Origin: an uncultured Anaerotignum sp.
Lineage (GTDB): Bacteria; Bacillota; Clostridia; Lachnospirales; Anaerotignaceae
Direction of reading: 5' to 3'
Length of the DNA: 64,000 bases
NCBI GenBank assembly: GCA_910578425.1
Contig: CAJTQX010000001.1
Span: 34,048-98,047 of the forward strand
Part shown: one piece after another, positions 26,315-35,710 of the stretch
Position numbering within the stretch: position 1 is the stretch's first letter
Layout of the letters: every line of letters begins with the position of its first letter
The notes under the pieces: model-generated
Told to the model about the DNA's origin: nothing
The model's database searches: none
The model's input: the letters and a program-made list of their open reading frames with translations, nothing else
Position numbers and translations under genes: made by a program

Positions 26315-26812
26315 GTGATTACACCGAACGATATTGCAACCAAGGATTTTAAAAAGGTGGCAGTAGGGTATTCCCCGGAGGAGGTCGATACCTTTCTGGA
26401 CGACATTTATGTGGACTATGAAAGGCTTTACCGGGAGAGCCAGACCCCGAAAGAACAGCCGAAGCCGGCAGAGCCGGTTGAAACGGCAGCGTCTGGGGCG
26501 GCGCAGTATAAAAATCTCGAAAAAACCCTGGAACGGACGATTGTGCTTGCGGAAACAGCTGCGGAGGAAATGAAAACCGCCGCGAAGGCGGAGGCGGAGC
26601 AGATCGTAAAGGAGGCAAGGCTGCAGGCGCAGGAACTGCTGACGGCGGCAAGAATGAAATCCTATGAGCTGGAGCAGGATATAGACGCGCTGCAAACACG
26701 CTACGAACTGATGAAAACACGTGTGAAGCTGCTGCTTTATGCGGAAATCGAGCTTTTGGATAAAAACGAAATATTGGCGGAGAAGGAAGAAGCCGCCCTG
26801 GAAGAGAAATAA
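26315..26812 (+). CDS. divIVA: DivIVA domain protein
   Basis: DivIVA recognises negatively curved membrane at poles and septa. The N-terminal lipid-binding segment is MITPNDIATKDFKKVAVGYSPEEVDTFLDDI in outline (residues 1-31), with the conserved F and Y residues. A coiled-coil region rich in A, E and K follows (65-165). It starts at GTG with AAGGAGG seven bases upstream. The 165-residue length is typical. A hairpin-rich 120-bp gap separates it from lspA, where Bacillus carries ileS. Confidence 0.94.
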   Translation: MITPNDIATKDFKKVAVGYSPEEVDTFLDDIYVDYERLYRESQTPKEQPKPAEPVETAASGAAQYKNLEKTLERTIVLAETAAEEMKTAAKAEAEQIVKEARLQAQELLTAARMKSYELEQDIDALQTRYELMKTRVKLLLYAEIELLDKNEILAEKEEAALEEK

Positions 26813-26931
26813 AAACAGAAGGGCTGCGGGAATATTCCTGCGGCTGTTTCATCCGTGCCTCGTAGCTTGCTGCGGGGTATTTGATTAGATAAGGAAAAGC
26901 TGTATTTATTTGGAACGATGAGTAAAGGACG

Positions 26932-27423
26932 ATGGATATGTGGATATGGCCCGCGGCGGCAGCCGCGATTTTGATTTTGCTGGATCAGGGAACAAAGCTG
27001 CTCGCACTGGAATGGCTGAAGCCCATCGGGAACGCGGCTGCGATTCCGGGGCTGCTGGACCTGACGTTTGTAGAAAACAGGGGCGTGGCGTTCGGTATGT
27101 TTTCCGGTCAGAGATGGCTGATACTGGCTTTGACGGGCGCGATCATTGGCGTTTTGGTCTATTATTATAAAAAGCTGCCTGCCGGAAAGGAATACCGCTG
27201 GGTGCGGTGCGCGTTGGTGATGATCATTTCCGGCGCGTTGGGAAACATCATTGACCGTATTTTCCGCGGGTATGTGGTGGATTTTTTTGACTTTGCGTTC
27301 ATGGACTGGTATGTGTTCAATATTGCGGATATTTATGTGGTGCTGGGCGTGATCTGGCTGATGTTCCTGATGCTTTTTGTAATAAAGGACGAGCCGGACG
27401 CAGAAAAGGAAAAAGGGGATTGA
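26932..27423 (+). CDS. lspA: lipoprotein signal peptidase II
   Basis: LspA cleaves the signal peptide of prolipoproteins in the membrane. Four transmembrane helices are visible in 163 residues. The catalytic aspartates are D108 in GNIIDRI and D133 in FNIADIYVV, both in conserved motifs. The gene is followed after 6 bp by rluD, as in many Firmicutes. Its presence fits the lipoprotein at 1186-1716. Confidence 0.97.
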   Translation: MDMWIWPAAAAAILILLDQGTKLLALEWLKPIGNAAAIPGLLDLTFVENRGVAFGMFSGQRWLILALTGAIIGVLVYYYKKLPAGKEYRWVRCALVMIISGALGNIIDRIFRGYVVDFFDFAFMDWYVFNIADIYVVLGVIWLMFLMLFVIKDEPDAEKEKGD

Positions 27424-27429
27424 GCGGCT

Positions 27430-28347
27430 ATGGAGTATTTTACATTCGCGGCGGAAAAAGAGGACGCTGGACAGCGGATTGACGTATTCCTTGCGGAAAA
27501 TCTGGAAAGCCTTTCGCGCAGCGGCGTGCAGAAACTGCTGGAGCAGGGGCATATCCGTCTGAACGGCAGCAGCGCGAAAGCAAATGCACGCCTGCGGGAA
27601 AAAGACGTGATGGATGTAGAGATTCCGGAGGTCAAAGAAACAGAGATACTTCCGGAAGATATTCCGCTGGATATCTTGTATGAGGACGGAGAGGTCATTG
27701 TTATCAATAAGCCGCAGGGCATGGTGGTGCATCCCGCGCCGGGGCATACCTCCGGCACACTGGTAAACGCACTGCTGTTCCATTGCGGGGACGAGCTTTC
27801 CGGTATCAATGGAGAAAAACGCCCCGGCATTGTTCACAGAATTGATAAGGATACCTCGGGCGTGCTGGTTGCGGCAAAAACGAACGCCGCGCATCAGTCG
27901 CTGGCGGCACAGCTTGCAGAGCACAGCATTACCCGTAAATATAACGCTATTGTGTTCAATGGCTTTACAGAAGATGAGGGTACTGTTGACAGACCTATCG
28001 GACGAAATCCGCAGGACAGAAAAAAAATGGCAATCACCGAAAAAGGCGGGCGGCGCGCTGTAACGCATTACAGGGTGCTGGAACGGCTGGAGCGGTTTAC
28101 GCTGGTGGAGGCACAGCTGGAAACGGGGCGAACACATCAGATACGCGTACATATGACAAGCATCGGACATCCGCTTTTGGGGGATTTGGTCTACGGGCCG
28201 AAAAAACAGCCCTTTTCACTGGCGGGGCAGACGCTCCACGCCAGAATACTGGGCTTTCAGCACCCCGCTACAGGGGAATATATGGAGTTTGAGGCGATCT
28301 TGCCGCCTTATTTTGAAACGCTGCTGGAACGGTTGCGGCAGAAATAG
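27430..28347 (+). CDS. rluD: RluA/RluD family pseudouridine synthase
   Basis: This enzyme makes pseudouridine in ribosomal RNA. An S4 RNA-binding domain (residues 14-75) precedes the catalytic domain, with HRIDKDTSG (catalytic D139). Other family motifs are INKPQGMVVHP and LETGRTHQIRVHM. The 305-residue length is normal. It lies directly between lspA and the pyrB-like gene, matching the Bacillus order lspA-ylyB-pyr. Confidence 0.95.
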   Translation: MEYFTFAAEKEDAGQRIDVFLAENLESLSRSGVQKLLEQGHIRLNGSSAKANARLREKDVMDVEIPEVKETEILPEDIPLDILYEDGEVIVINKPQGMVVHPAPGHTSGTLVNALLFHCGDELSGINGEKRPGIVHRIDKDTSGVLVAAKTNAAHQSLAAQLAEHSITRKYNAIVFNGFTEDEGTVDRPIGRNPQDRKKMAITEKGGRRAVTHYRVLERLERFTLVEAQLETGRTHQIRVHMTSIGHPLLGDLVYGPKKQPFSLAGQTLHARILGFQHPATGEYMEFEAILPPYFETLLERLRQK

Positions 28348-28357
28348 GAGGGAAAAT

Positions 28358-29287
28358 ATGCTGTTAACAAAAAAAGATTTTTTTGGACTGCGGGATATGT
28401 CTGCGCAGGATATTCGTTACATATTGAATACAGCGGAAACGATGAAGTATATTTTGAACCAGAAAAATAAAAAATCGCCCCATTTGCAGGGAAAATCGGT
28501 TATTATACTGTTTTATGAAGCCAGCGCGCGGGCGAAGCTCGCTTATGAACTGGCGGCGCAGCATTTGAGCGCGAACGTGGTGGACATGACAAATTCCATC
28601 CATTCCATTGAAAAAGAGAGTTTGCAGGATATGGGACAACTGGTAGACCAGATGGGCGCGGATTTCATCATACTGCGCCACCCGATGGCAGGCGCGCCAA
28701 GACTGCTGGCCGACTGCGTAAACGCTTCTGTCGTCAACGCCGGGGACGGGTTTAACGAAAACCCCGGTCAGTCTCTGCTTGACCTGCTGACAATCAAGGA
28801 GCAGAAAGGCGGTTTTGAGGGGCTGAAAGTTGCGATTGTGGGAGATCTGCTGCACAGCCGCATCGCGAAAAGCAATATCTGGGGGCTGACGAAAATGGGC
28901 GCGGACGTATGTGTTTCAGGTCCGCCGACACTTCTTCTGCCGGATATTGAAAAATTTGGCGTAAAGGTATACTACGATGCGCGGGAGGCGGTCAATAATG
29001 CTGACGTCATTCTGACAACGCGTATGCGCATGGAAACACAGGACAAATCTTTCCTGCCTTCTCTGGACGAATATAAGCGGCTGTTCCGCGTGGACGATTC
29101 TCTCCTGCGCTATGCCAAAAGGGACACGATTGTCATGCACCCGGGACCGATACAGCGGGGCATAGAAATCTCCGCGCGCGTGATTGACAGCAAACGCTGC
29201 ATTATCAACGACCAGATTGCCAACAGTGTGGCGGTGCGCATGGCAATTTTGTATATTCTTTCTCAGATTGGGGGCGGCATGCAATGA
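28358..29287 (+). CDS. aspartate carbamoyltransferase homologue with altered active site
   Basis: The 309-residue protein has the overall sequence of the PyrB catalytic chain: RHP (R105 equivalent), NAGDG, GDLLHSR and HPGPIQRGIEI are all present. The carbamoyl-phosphate loop, normally S-T-R-T-R, is S56-A-R-A-K60. The HPTQ motif, whose histidine binds the carbamoyl group, is N135-P-G-Q138. In known ATCases these positions are essential, so normal activity is doubtful. The ATG at 28358 has GGAGGG upstream; the longer frame overlaps rluD. It overlaps the pyrC-like gene by 4 bases and sits in the usual pyr position after rluD. It could be a pseudoenzyme, a regulatory subunit or a transferase with another substrate. 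Confidence 0.85.
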   Translation: MLLTKKDFFGLRDMSAQDIRYILNTAETMKYILNQKNKKSPHLQGKSVIILFYEASARAKLAYELAAQHLSANVVDMTNSIHSIEKESLQDMGQLVDQMGADFIILRHPMAGAPRLLADCVNASVVNAGDGFNENPGQSLLDLLTIKEQKGGFEGLKVAIVGDLLHSRIAKSNIWGLTKMGADVCVSGPPTLLLPDIEKFGVKVYYDAREAVNNADVILTTRMRMETQDKSFLPSLDEYKRLFRVDDSLLRYAKRDTIVMHPGPIQRGIEISARVIDSKRCIINDQIANSVAVRMAILYILSQIGGGMQ

Positions 29288-30555
29288 AAACACTGCTGAA
29301 GAACTGCCGGATTGTCGGCTGTGATTATGAACGGGATAAGCGGATGGATATTTATGTCGCGGACGGCGTGATTGAAAAAATCGGCGAAAACCTGACGGTG
29401 GAGGGCGTGAAAACGCTGGATGTCGGCGGACACGCGGTTTTGCCGGGGCTGATTGACATGCACTGCAATATCTGTGACCCGGGACATGAGTACCTTGAGG
29501 ATATCAATACGGTTTCCCACAGCGCGATACGCGGCGGCTTTACGACGATTACCTGCGAGCCGAACACACAGCCTGTCATCGACAATAAAACGGTGGTGGA
29601 ATATATTGTATCCAAATCCAAAGAAAATTCCCTTGTAAATATTTATCCGTATGGCAGCATGTCGATCGGGTGCAAGGGGGAAATCATGGCAGAAATTGGC
29701 GAGATGCATGAAGCGGGCATTGTCGGCATCTCGGACGGCGATGAATTTACGGATTCCGCTGCTTTTCTGCGGAACGTCATGAAGTATTCCAAAATGTTCG
29801 ACCTGCCGGTTATTACCCATTGCGAAGACAGGGGGCTTTCCGGCGTGGGCGTGATGAACGAGGGCTATACTGCGTCCTGCCTTGGCCTTTCGGGAATGCC
29901 TCGAGAGGCGGAGGAAATCATTGTAGCGCGGAACCTGATTCTCGCGGAGCATAGCGGCGCAAGGCTGCATATCACGCATGTGAGCACGAAAGGCTCTGTT
30001 CAACTGATACGTGAGGCAAAAAAACGCGGCGTGACTGTGACCTGCGATACCAGCCCGCATTATTTCCTGCTGACGGAGGAAGCCATAGGCGAATATGACG
30101 CTTTGGCAAAGGTGAACCCGCCGCTGCGCACCAGAGAGGACGCTGAGGCCATCATAAAAGGCATTGCGGACGGGACGGTAGACGTGATTGCGACGGGACA
30201 CAGCCCCACAAACCTGACTGACAAGCATAAAGAGTTTGATAACGCTGTGTATGGCATTTCCTCACTGGAAACAACGTTCGCGCTTTGCTATACGCATTTG
30301 GTGGCGACAGGCGTGATTTCTGCGGAAAAGCTGGTAGAAATGATGTCGAAGAAACCTTCTGAGATTCTGCGGCTGTATAATAAAGGCTGTATCGCCGAAG
30401 GAAAGGACGCAGACCTCATTGTCGTAGATACAAAGGAGTGTTACCGTATTGACCCGGAACATTTTGCGTCAAAGGCAAAATTCTCTCCCTTTGCCGAGCA
30501 GGAGGTGCGCGGGAAGGTATTATATACTATGGTCAGCGGGAAAATGCTGACATGA
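29284..30555 (+). CDS. dihydroorotase homologue lacking metal-binding residues
   Basis: This 423-residue amidohydrolase-fold protein aligns over its whole length with class I dihydroorotase (PyrC). The metal motif, normally D-x-H-x-H-x-R, reads D-M-H60-C-N62-I-C64, so the second histidine and the substrate-binding arginine are gone. The motif ATDHAPH, which carries the catalytic aspartate, reads ATG305-HSPT. Conserved histidines in ITHCED and ITHVS remain, as does KVNPPLR. Non-catalytic dihydroorotase homologues that scaffold ATCase are known in other bacteria, which makes a structural partnership with the upstream PyrB-like protein plausible; that is inference. The ATGA overlap implies coupled synthesis. 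Confidence 0.85.
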   Translation: MKTLLKNCRIVGCDYERDKRMDIYVADGVIEKIGENLTVEGVKTLDVGGHAVLPGLIDMHCNICDPGHEYLEDINTVSHSAIRGGFTTITCEPNTQPVIDNKTVVEYIVSKSKENSLVNIYPYGSMSIGCKGEIMAEIGEMHEAGIVGISDGDEFTDSAAFLRNVMKYSKMFDLPVITHCEDRGLSGVGVMNEGYTASCLGLSGMPREAEEIIVARNLILAEHSGARLHITHVSTKGSVQLIREAKKRGVTVTCDTSPHYFLLTEEAIGEYDALAKVNPPLRTREDAEAIIKGIADGTVDVIATGHSPTNLTDKHKEFDNAVYGISSLETTFALCYTHLVATGVISAEKLVEMMSKKPSEILRLYNKGCIAEGKDADLIVVDTKECYRIDPEHFASKAKFSPFAEQEVRGKVLYTMVSGKMLT

Positions 30556-30748
30556 AAACAGGAGCTTCGGGATGCAGTTCCGAAGGACAGGGCTGACAGC
30601 CGCATATCCTGCGCTGATGTGGGCGGAATTTGGAGAGCTGCCTGATTTTTTGTATTGGAAAACGCGGTTTTCCGTATAAAGCTTGTGGGAGTCTGTGGGC
30701 AAAGCCCTCGGGAATATCCATTAATCTTAAAACGAGGTGGAAGAACGA

Positions 30749-33700
30749 ATGTATTTGAAACGGCTGGAATTGCAGGGATTTAAGTCCTTTCCTGAAAAAG
30801 TGAAGCTGGAATTTAACCCCGGTGTAACGGCCGTAGTCGGTCCCAACGGCAGCGGCAAGAGCAATGTCTCCGACGCTGTGCGCTGGGTGCTTGGGGAGCA
30901 GCGCGTGAAAAGCCTGCGCGGCGATAAAATGGAGGATGTTATTTTCGCCGGAACGGAAAGCAGAAAACCCCTTGGCTTCGCGGAGGTTTCCATTATCATT
31001 GATAATGAGGACGGCCGTCTGCCTGTGGAATATACGGAGGTGCAGGTGACGCGGCGCGTGTACCGTTCGGGTGAAAGCGAATATCGCATCAACGGCACAT
31101 CCTGCCGCCTGAAAGATATTCAGGAGCTGTTTATGGATACCGGCGTGGGCAGAGAAGGTTATTCCATCATCGGGCAGGGCAGGATTGACGAAATTCTCAG
31201 CGCGAAGGGCGAGGAACGCCGCCGTATTTTTGAAGAAGCGGCGGGCATTGTAAAATATAAAACGCGGAAGAACGAAGCGGCCGCAAAGCTGGAAAAGGAA
31301 CAGCAGAACCTTTTGCGCGTCAATGACATTATCAGCGAATTGGAGGGGCAGCTTGCCCCTTTGGAGGAACAAAGCGAAAAAGCGAAGGAATATCTGCGGC
31401 TGAAAGAACGGCTGAAACAGGCGGAAACAGCCGCTTTCTGCCGTGAGGCGGAACGGGCGGACAACCAGCTTCAGAAGCTGGCGGAGGACGAGAAAAACGC
31501 AAGGCAGGAAATGGCCGAGGATTTGGAGAAAAGCGCGCAGGCAAAGGAAACTGCCGCCGCCCTGCGGGAAAAAACGGAGCAGTTGGAAACGGCTTTGCAG
31601 GAAAAAACGGAACGTATTTCCGAAATCCGTCAGGAGATTGAAAAAAAAGAAGGTGAAATCCGCCTGCGGGAGGAGCAGCGGCAGAATGACGCGGCGAATG
31701 TGACGCGCTTGCAGGAGGAAATTGCTCTGAAAGAGAAAAAACAGGATGAAAATAAGGCGGAACAGGAGCTTTGCCAGAGCCGCATGACTGCGCTGCGGCT
31801 GGAAATGGAACAGCATCAGAATGGGCTGACGGCGTTGGAGGAGGAATTTGCCTCCCTGAACAGCACGCTGACGCAGGAGGAAACACAGGCGGAATCCTTC
31901 AAGGACGAGATTTTTGAGCATATCCGTATCAGCACGGAGGCAAAGGGCGAAATTTCAAAACGCGAGGCCATGCGCGGGCAGTTCGAAGCCAGAAAGGAAC
32001 AGCTGCAAACGGAAAAAAGCTATACGGAGAGTCGTTTGGAGCAATTCCGAGTGCATCTGCTTGCGTTGGAACAGAAGGAAAATGAAAGAAAAAATTCCAT
32101 CTGTTTTTTGGAACAGGAACTGGCTGCTTTGGAGCAGGACAGGACGCACGCTCTGGAACAAAAGCGCAGGGCGGAAAACAGCCTTTCGGGGCAGGAGACA
32201 CAGATGTACGAAACGCGTTCGCGCCTTTCCATACTGCTGGAAATGGAACGGGAGCAGGAGGGTTTTTATGGCAGCGTAAAAAGCCTGCTGAAACTGCCGG
32301 ACAGGGAACGGCGCGGCATCTGCGGTGCGGTCGGGCAGCTTTTGAAGGTCGAGGAGGCTTATGAAACGGCAGTTGAGGCGGCTCTGGGCGGCGCGCTGCA
32401 AAACATTGTGACGCGGACGGAAGAAGACGCACGCGACGCGATACAATACCTGAAAGCGAATCATCTCGGCAGGGCAACATTCCTGCCGGTTTCCGCGATT
32501 CGCGGCAGGGGGCTGGAAGGGCGTCCGCCTGTATTGGAGGAAGCGGGAGTCATTGGCGCGGCGTCCGATTTGGTTTCGTGCGAAGAAACCTACCAGCAGA
32601 TCGCGCTGAACCTGCTGGGGCGGATACTTGTTGTAGACGGGCTGGACAGGGCTGTCGCGTTGGCAAAGAAGTACCGCCATCAGTATAAGCTGGTGACGCT
32701 GGAAGGAGATATTCTGAACCCCGGCGGCGCGATGACAGGCGGCTCGGCACAGAAAAAAACGTCCCATATCCTGGGACGCGGCAGAGAGATACGAAACCTG
32801 CGGGAACAGCTGCAAAATGCGGAAACGCAGGCGGAACAGCTGCGTGAAAAGCTCCTGCTTGCAGATGAGGATTTGCAGGAAATTGAGCAGGAAACCATGA
32901 ATAAGAAAATGGAATTGCAGGCTGTGCTTGTGACACAGGGCGGCGCGGACGAAGAACGGGAAAAAGCCGAAGCTGACCGCAAAGAGACGGAAGAAAAACT
33001 TTCGCTCCTGCTTTTGGAGGAACGCCAGCTTGCGGAACAGCTGGAAAGCGCGGAACAGGAGATACAGACATTCCGCGAAAAGGTAGAAGCATCTGAGCGG
33101 AGCATGGCAGAGGCAAATGAACAACTGACTGCTTTCCAGAGCAGTTTGAGCGGTGAAAAGGAAAGGCGGGACACACTGACAGAAGAGATCACGCAAAAGA
33201 AAATTACGCTTTCCAATGCGGGTCAGCAGCTTTACAGCATGGAGGAAACCCTGCTGCGGCTGAAAGAGGAAACGGAACGGCTTGCGCGGGAACGCAGGGC
33301 AGCACTGGAGCAGGCGGCGCAGTATGATGAAAGCGGCGGAAAGAGAGCGGAACAGCAGGAGGATTTGAAAAAGGAAGCCGAAACGCTTGCCCGCGAAAAC
33401 GAACGGCTGCAAATGGAATGCGGCGCGCTTGCGGCGGAGAAAAATGATGTTTCTGCGGAAAAGGAGCGCGCGGAGGAACAGGCGGCAGAATGGAAAGAAA
33501 CTGCGGGAAGGCTGGAAAATGAGATTTTTCGCATTGCAACGCGGCGTGAAAAGCTGGAAGAAGAAAAACAGCGTATTGCGGCGGAAATGTGGGAGGAATA
33601 CGAAATGACGCTGCGGATGGCACAGGAGTATACCGCTGTGCAGCCTGAAAACGAGGATGACCGTCCGGTGCGGGAATGGAAGGCCATGATTCGGGAATTG

Positions 33701-34303
33701 GGCAGCGTAAACGTGGGTGCGATCGAGCAGTACAGGGAGGTACGGGAACGCTTTGCTTTCCTTTCGGCACAACGCGGGGATATTTTGGCAGCGGAGGAAA
33801 AACTTTCGCAAATCATAGAGGAGCTGCTTGGGCTGATGGAAAAACAGTTCCGCGAGCAGTTCGCGCTGATTTCGGAAAATTTTGGGAAGGTGTTCCAGGA
33901 GATGTTTGGCGGAGGCAAGGCGTATCTGCGGCTTATGGATACGGCAAACGTGCTGGAATCGCCCATTGAAATTGTAGCGCAGCCGCCCGGGAAAAATTTG
34001 CAGAACATGCAGCTGCTTTCCGGCGGAGAACGCGCGCTGACAGCGATTGCAATACTGTTTTCCATACTGCTTTTGAAGCCGTCGCCGTTCTGCATACTGG
34101 ACGAAATCGAAGCGGCACTGGACGATGCGAATGTCAGCCGGTACGCGCAGTATTTGAAACGTTTCTCGAAGGATACACAGTTTATTGTGATCACACACAG
34201 GAAGGGTACGATGGAGTATGCTGACGTGATGTACGGTGTGACGATGCAGGAGAAGGGGATTTCCAAGCTGATTTCTGTGGATTTTACGGAAAACGCGGGA
34301 TAA
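30749..34303 (+). CDS. smc: chromosome segregation protein SMC
   Basis: SMC is the ATPase of the bacterial condensin complex. The 1184-residue protein has the N-terminal Walker A (GPNGSGKSN, about residue 32), long coiled coils, a hinge around 505-660 containing GGALQNIVTRTEEDA and GGAMTGG, and a C-terminal ABC signature LSGGERALTAIA with Walker B CILDEIEAALDD. The ATG at 30749 follows GAGGTGG; the GTG at 30737 overlaps that site. It is followed by ftsY as in many Firmicutes, but rnc, which usually precedes it, is absent here. The 190-bp gap upstream has no clear terminator. Confidence 0.97.
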   Translation: MYLKRLELQGFKSFPEKVKLEFNPGVTAVVGPNGSGKSNVSDAVRWVLGEQRVKSLRGDKMEDVIFAGTESRKPLGFAEVSIIIDNEDGRLPVEYTEVQVTRRVYRSGESEYRINGTSCRLKDIQELFMDTGVGREGYSIIGQGRIDEILSAKGEERRRIFEEAAGIVKYKTRKNEAAAKLEKEQQNLLRVNDIISELEGQLAPLEEQSEKAKEYLRLKERLKQAETAAFCREAERADNQLQKLAEDEKNARQEMAEDLEKSAQAKETAAALREKTEQLETALQEKTERISEIRQEIEKKEGEIRLREEQRQNDAANVTRLQEEIALKEKKQDENKAEQELCQSRMTALRLEMEQHQNGLTALEEEFASLNSTLTQEETQAESFKDEIFEHIRISTEAKGEISKREAMRGQFEARKEQLQTEKSYTESRLEQFRVHLLALEQKENERKNSICFLEQELAALEQDRTHALEQKRRAENSLSGQETQMYETRSRLSILLEMEREQEGFYGSVKSLLKLPDRERRGICGAVGQLLKVEEAYETAVEAALGGALQNIVTRTEEDARDAIQYLKANHLGRATFLPVSAIRGRGLEGRPPVLEEAGVIGAASDLVSCEETYQQIALNLLGRILVVDGLDRAVALAKKYRHQYKLVTLEGDILNPGGAMTGGSAQKKTSHILGRGREIRNLREQLQNAETQAEQLREKLLLADEDLQEIEQETMNKKMELQAVLVTQGGADEEREKAEADRKETEEKLSLLLLEERQLAEQLESAEQEIQTFREKVEASERSMAEANEQLTAFQSSLSGEKERRDTLTEEITQKKITLSNAGQQLYSMEETLLRLKEETERLARERRAALEQAAQYDESGGKRAEQQEDLKKEAETLARENERLQMECGALAAEKNDVSAEKERAEEQAAEWKETAGRLENEIFRIATRREKLEEEKQRIAAEMWEEYEMTLRMAQEYTAVQPENEDDRPVREWKAMIRELGSVNVGAIEQYREVRERFAFLSAQRGDILAAEEKLSQIIEELLGLMEKQFREQFALISENFGKVFQEMFGGGKAYLRLMDTANVLESPIEIVAQPPGKNLQNMQLLSGGERALTAIAILFSILLLKPSPFCILDEIEAALDDANVSRYAQYLKRFSKDTQFIVITHRKGTMEYADVMYGVTMQEKGISKLISVDFTENAG

Positions 34304-34334
34304 ATATGGTCTGAATGAAAATCGAGGTGTAAGA

Positions 34335-35696
34335 ATGGGATTATTTGACTTTTTTAAGAAAAAGGAAGAAAACACGCAGAAACCGGAGGAACAGCAGGAG
34401 GGCATGCTGGAGATAGAAGGTCTGGAACTGGAACAGCCCGCAGAGGAGGACGGGGATGTCGTCCTTGTGCTGGAAGAAGGAGAGAGCGAGACTGCCGCTA
34501 TCAGCCATGCGGTGCATGAAATGATGGGGGAGGACGACATTGAAATTTACCGTGCGACGCCGGATGTTCTGTATCAAGAAGATGCAGCTGTGGCGGAAGA
34601 AATAACGGCGGAAGAAACGACTGAGTTGGAGGAAATAACATCTGTGGAACCGGAAGAAACTGCCGAGCAGGAGGAAATAACAGCAGAGAAACCGGAAGGG
34701 CCAGAGGAAGTCACACCCGAAGAATCGGAAGTGCCGGAAGAAGCCGAGCCGGAGAAAGCAGAGCCTGCCCCTGAGTCAAAAAAAGGCTTTTTTGCAAGGC
34801 TGAAAGAAGGGCTGGACAAGACCCGCCGGAACATTATGGACGGTGTGGACAGCGTTTTGGGCAGTTTTACGAAGATAGATGAGGACTTGTTTGAGGAATT
34901 GGAAGAAGCCCTTATTATGGCGGATTTGGGTGTGCAGACAACAATGGAAATTGTAAACCGTCTGCGGAACAGGGTGAAAAAGGAACATGCGACAGATCCT
35001 TATTTGGTGAAGGGGATGCTGATTGAGGAGATTACGGAAATGCTTTCCGAAGGGGCAGAGGAGGAGGAAAAACTGCCCTCTCCGACTGTGATGCTCGTTA
35101 TCGGCGTAAACGGCGTAGGCAAAACAACGACCATCGGCAAGCTGGCGAACAGCTTCAAAAAAGACGGAAAGGCCGTTCTGCTGGCAGCGGCGGATACCTT
35201 CCGCGCAGCAGCTATCGACCAGCTGGAAATCTGGGGCGAACGCGCCGGCATCGAGGTCATCAAGCATGAAGAAAATTCCGACCCTGCTGCTGTGGTGTTT
35301 GACGCAGTGCATGCGGCGCGGAACAAAAAGTCAGATCTGCTCATCTGCGATACGGCAGGACGGCTGCACAATAAAAAGAACCTCATGGAGGAACTGCGGA
35401 AGATTGCACGTGTGATTGAACGGGAATATCCCGATGCAAACCGCGAGGTCTATCTGGTGCTGGACGCGACAACAGGGCAGAACGCTTTGCAGCAGGCCAG
35501 ACTGTTTCAGGAGGTCGCCGATATTACGGGAATCATACTGACAAAGCTGGATGGTACGGCGAAGGGCGGTATTGTTGTGGCAATCAGGAGTGAACTGAAA
35601 ATCCCTGTGCGCTACATCGGCGTTGGCGAAGGCATTGACGACTTACAGAAATTCAATGCGGCAGATTTTGCAAAAGCGTTGTTTGGCGGGGAATAA
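34335..35696 (+). CDS. ftsY: signal recognition particle receptor FtsY
   Basis: FtsY is the GTPase that docks ribosome-SRP complexes at the membrane. It begins with an amphipathic helix (MGLFDFFKKK). A long acidic region (about 15-150) follows, in which EEIT/EEVT-type blocks recur. The NG domain is complete: GVNGVGKTTT (near 256), DTFRAAAIDQL, DTAGRLHNK and TKLDGTAKGG. The 453-residue length is long for a Firmicute because of the acidic tail. It follows smc by 31 bp. Confidence 0.97.
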   Translation: MGLFDFFKKKEENTQKPEEQQEGMLEIEGLELEQPAEEDGDVVLVLEEGESETAAISHAVHEMMGEDDIEIYRATPDVLYQEDAAVAEEITAEETTELEEITSVEPEETAEQEEITAEKPEGPEEVTPEESEVPEEAEPEKAEPAPESKKGFFARLKEGLDKTRRNIMDGVDSVLGSFTKIDEDLFEELEEALIMADLGVQTTMEIVNRLRNRVKKEHATDPYLVKGMLIEEITEMLSEGAEEEEKLPSPTVMLVIGVNGVGKTTTIGKLANSFKKDGKAVLLAAADTFRAAAIDQLEIWGERAGIEVIKHEENSDPAAVVFDAVHAARNKKSDLLICDTAGRLHNKKNLMEELRKIARVIEREYPDANREVYLVLDATTGQNALQQARLFQEVADITGIILTKLDGTAKGGIVVAIRSELKIPVRYIGVGEGIDDLQKFNAADFAKALFGGE

Positions 35697-35710
35697 AGGA
35701 GGAAAGGAAT

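Noticed and set aside
30650..30680. GGAAAAC-GCG-GTTTTCC hairpin as a terminator before smc
   Set aside because: No T run follows, so termination is not supported.
31955..34540. 861-residue open frame on the minus strand
   Set aside because: Mirror of the smc and ftsY genes; its composition reflects the coiled coil on the other strand.
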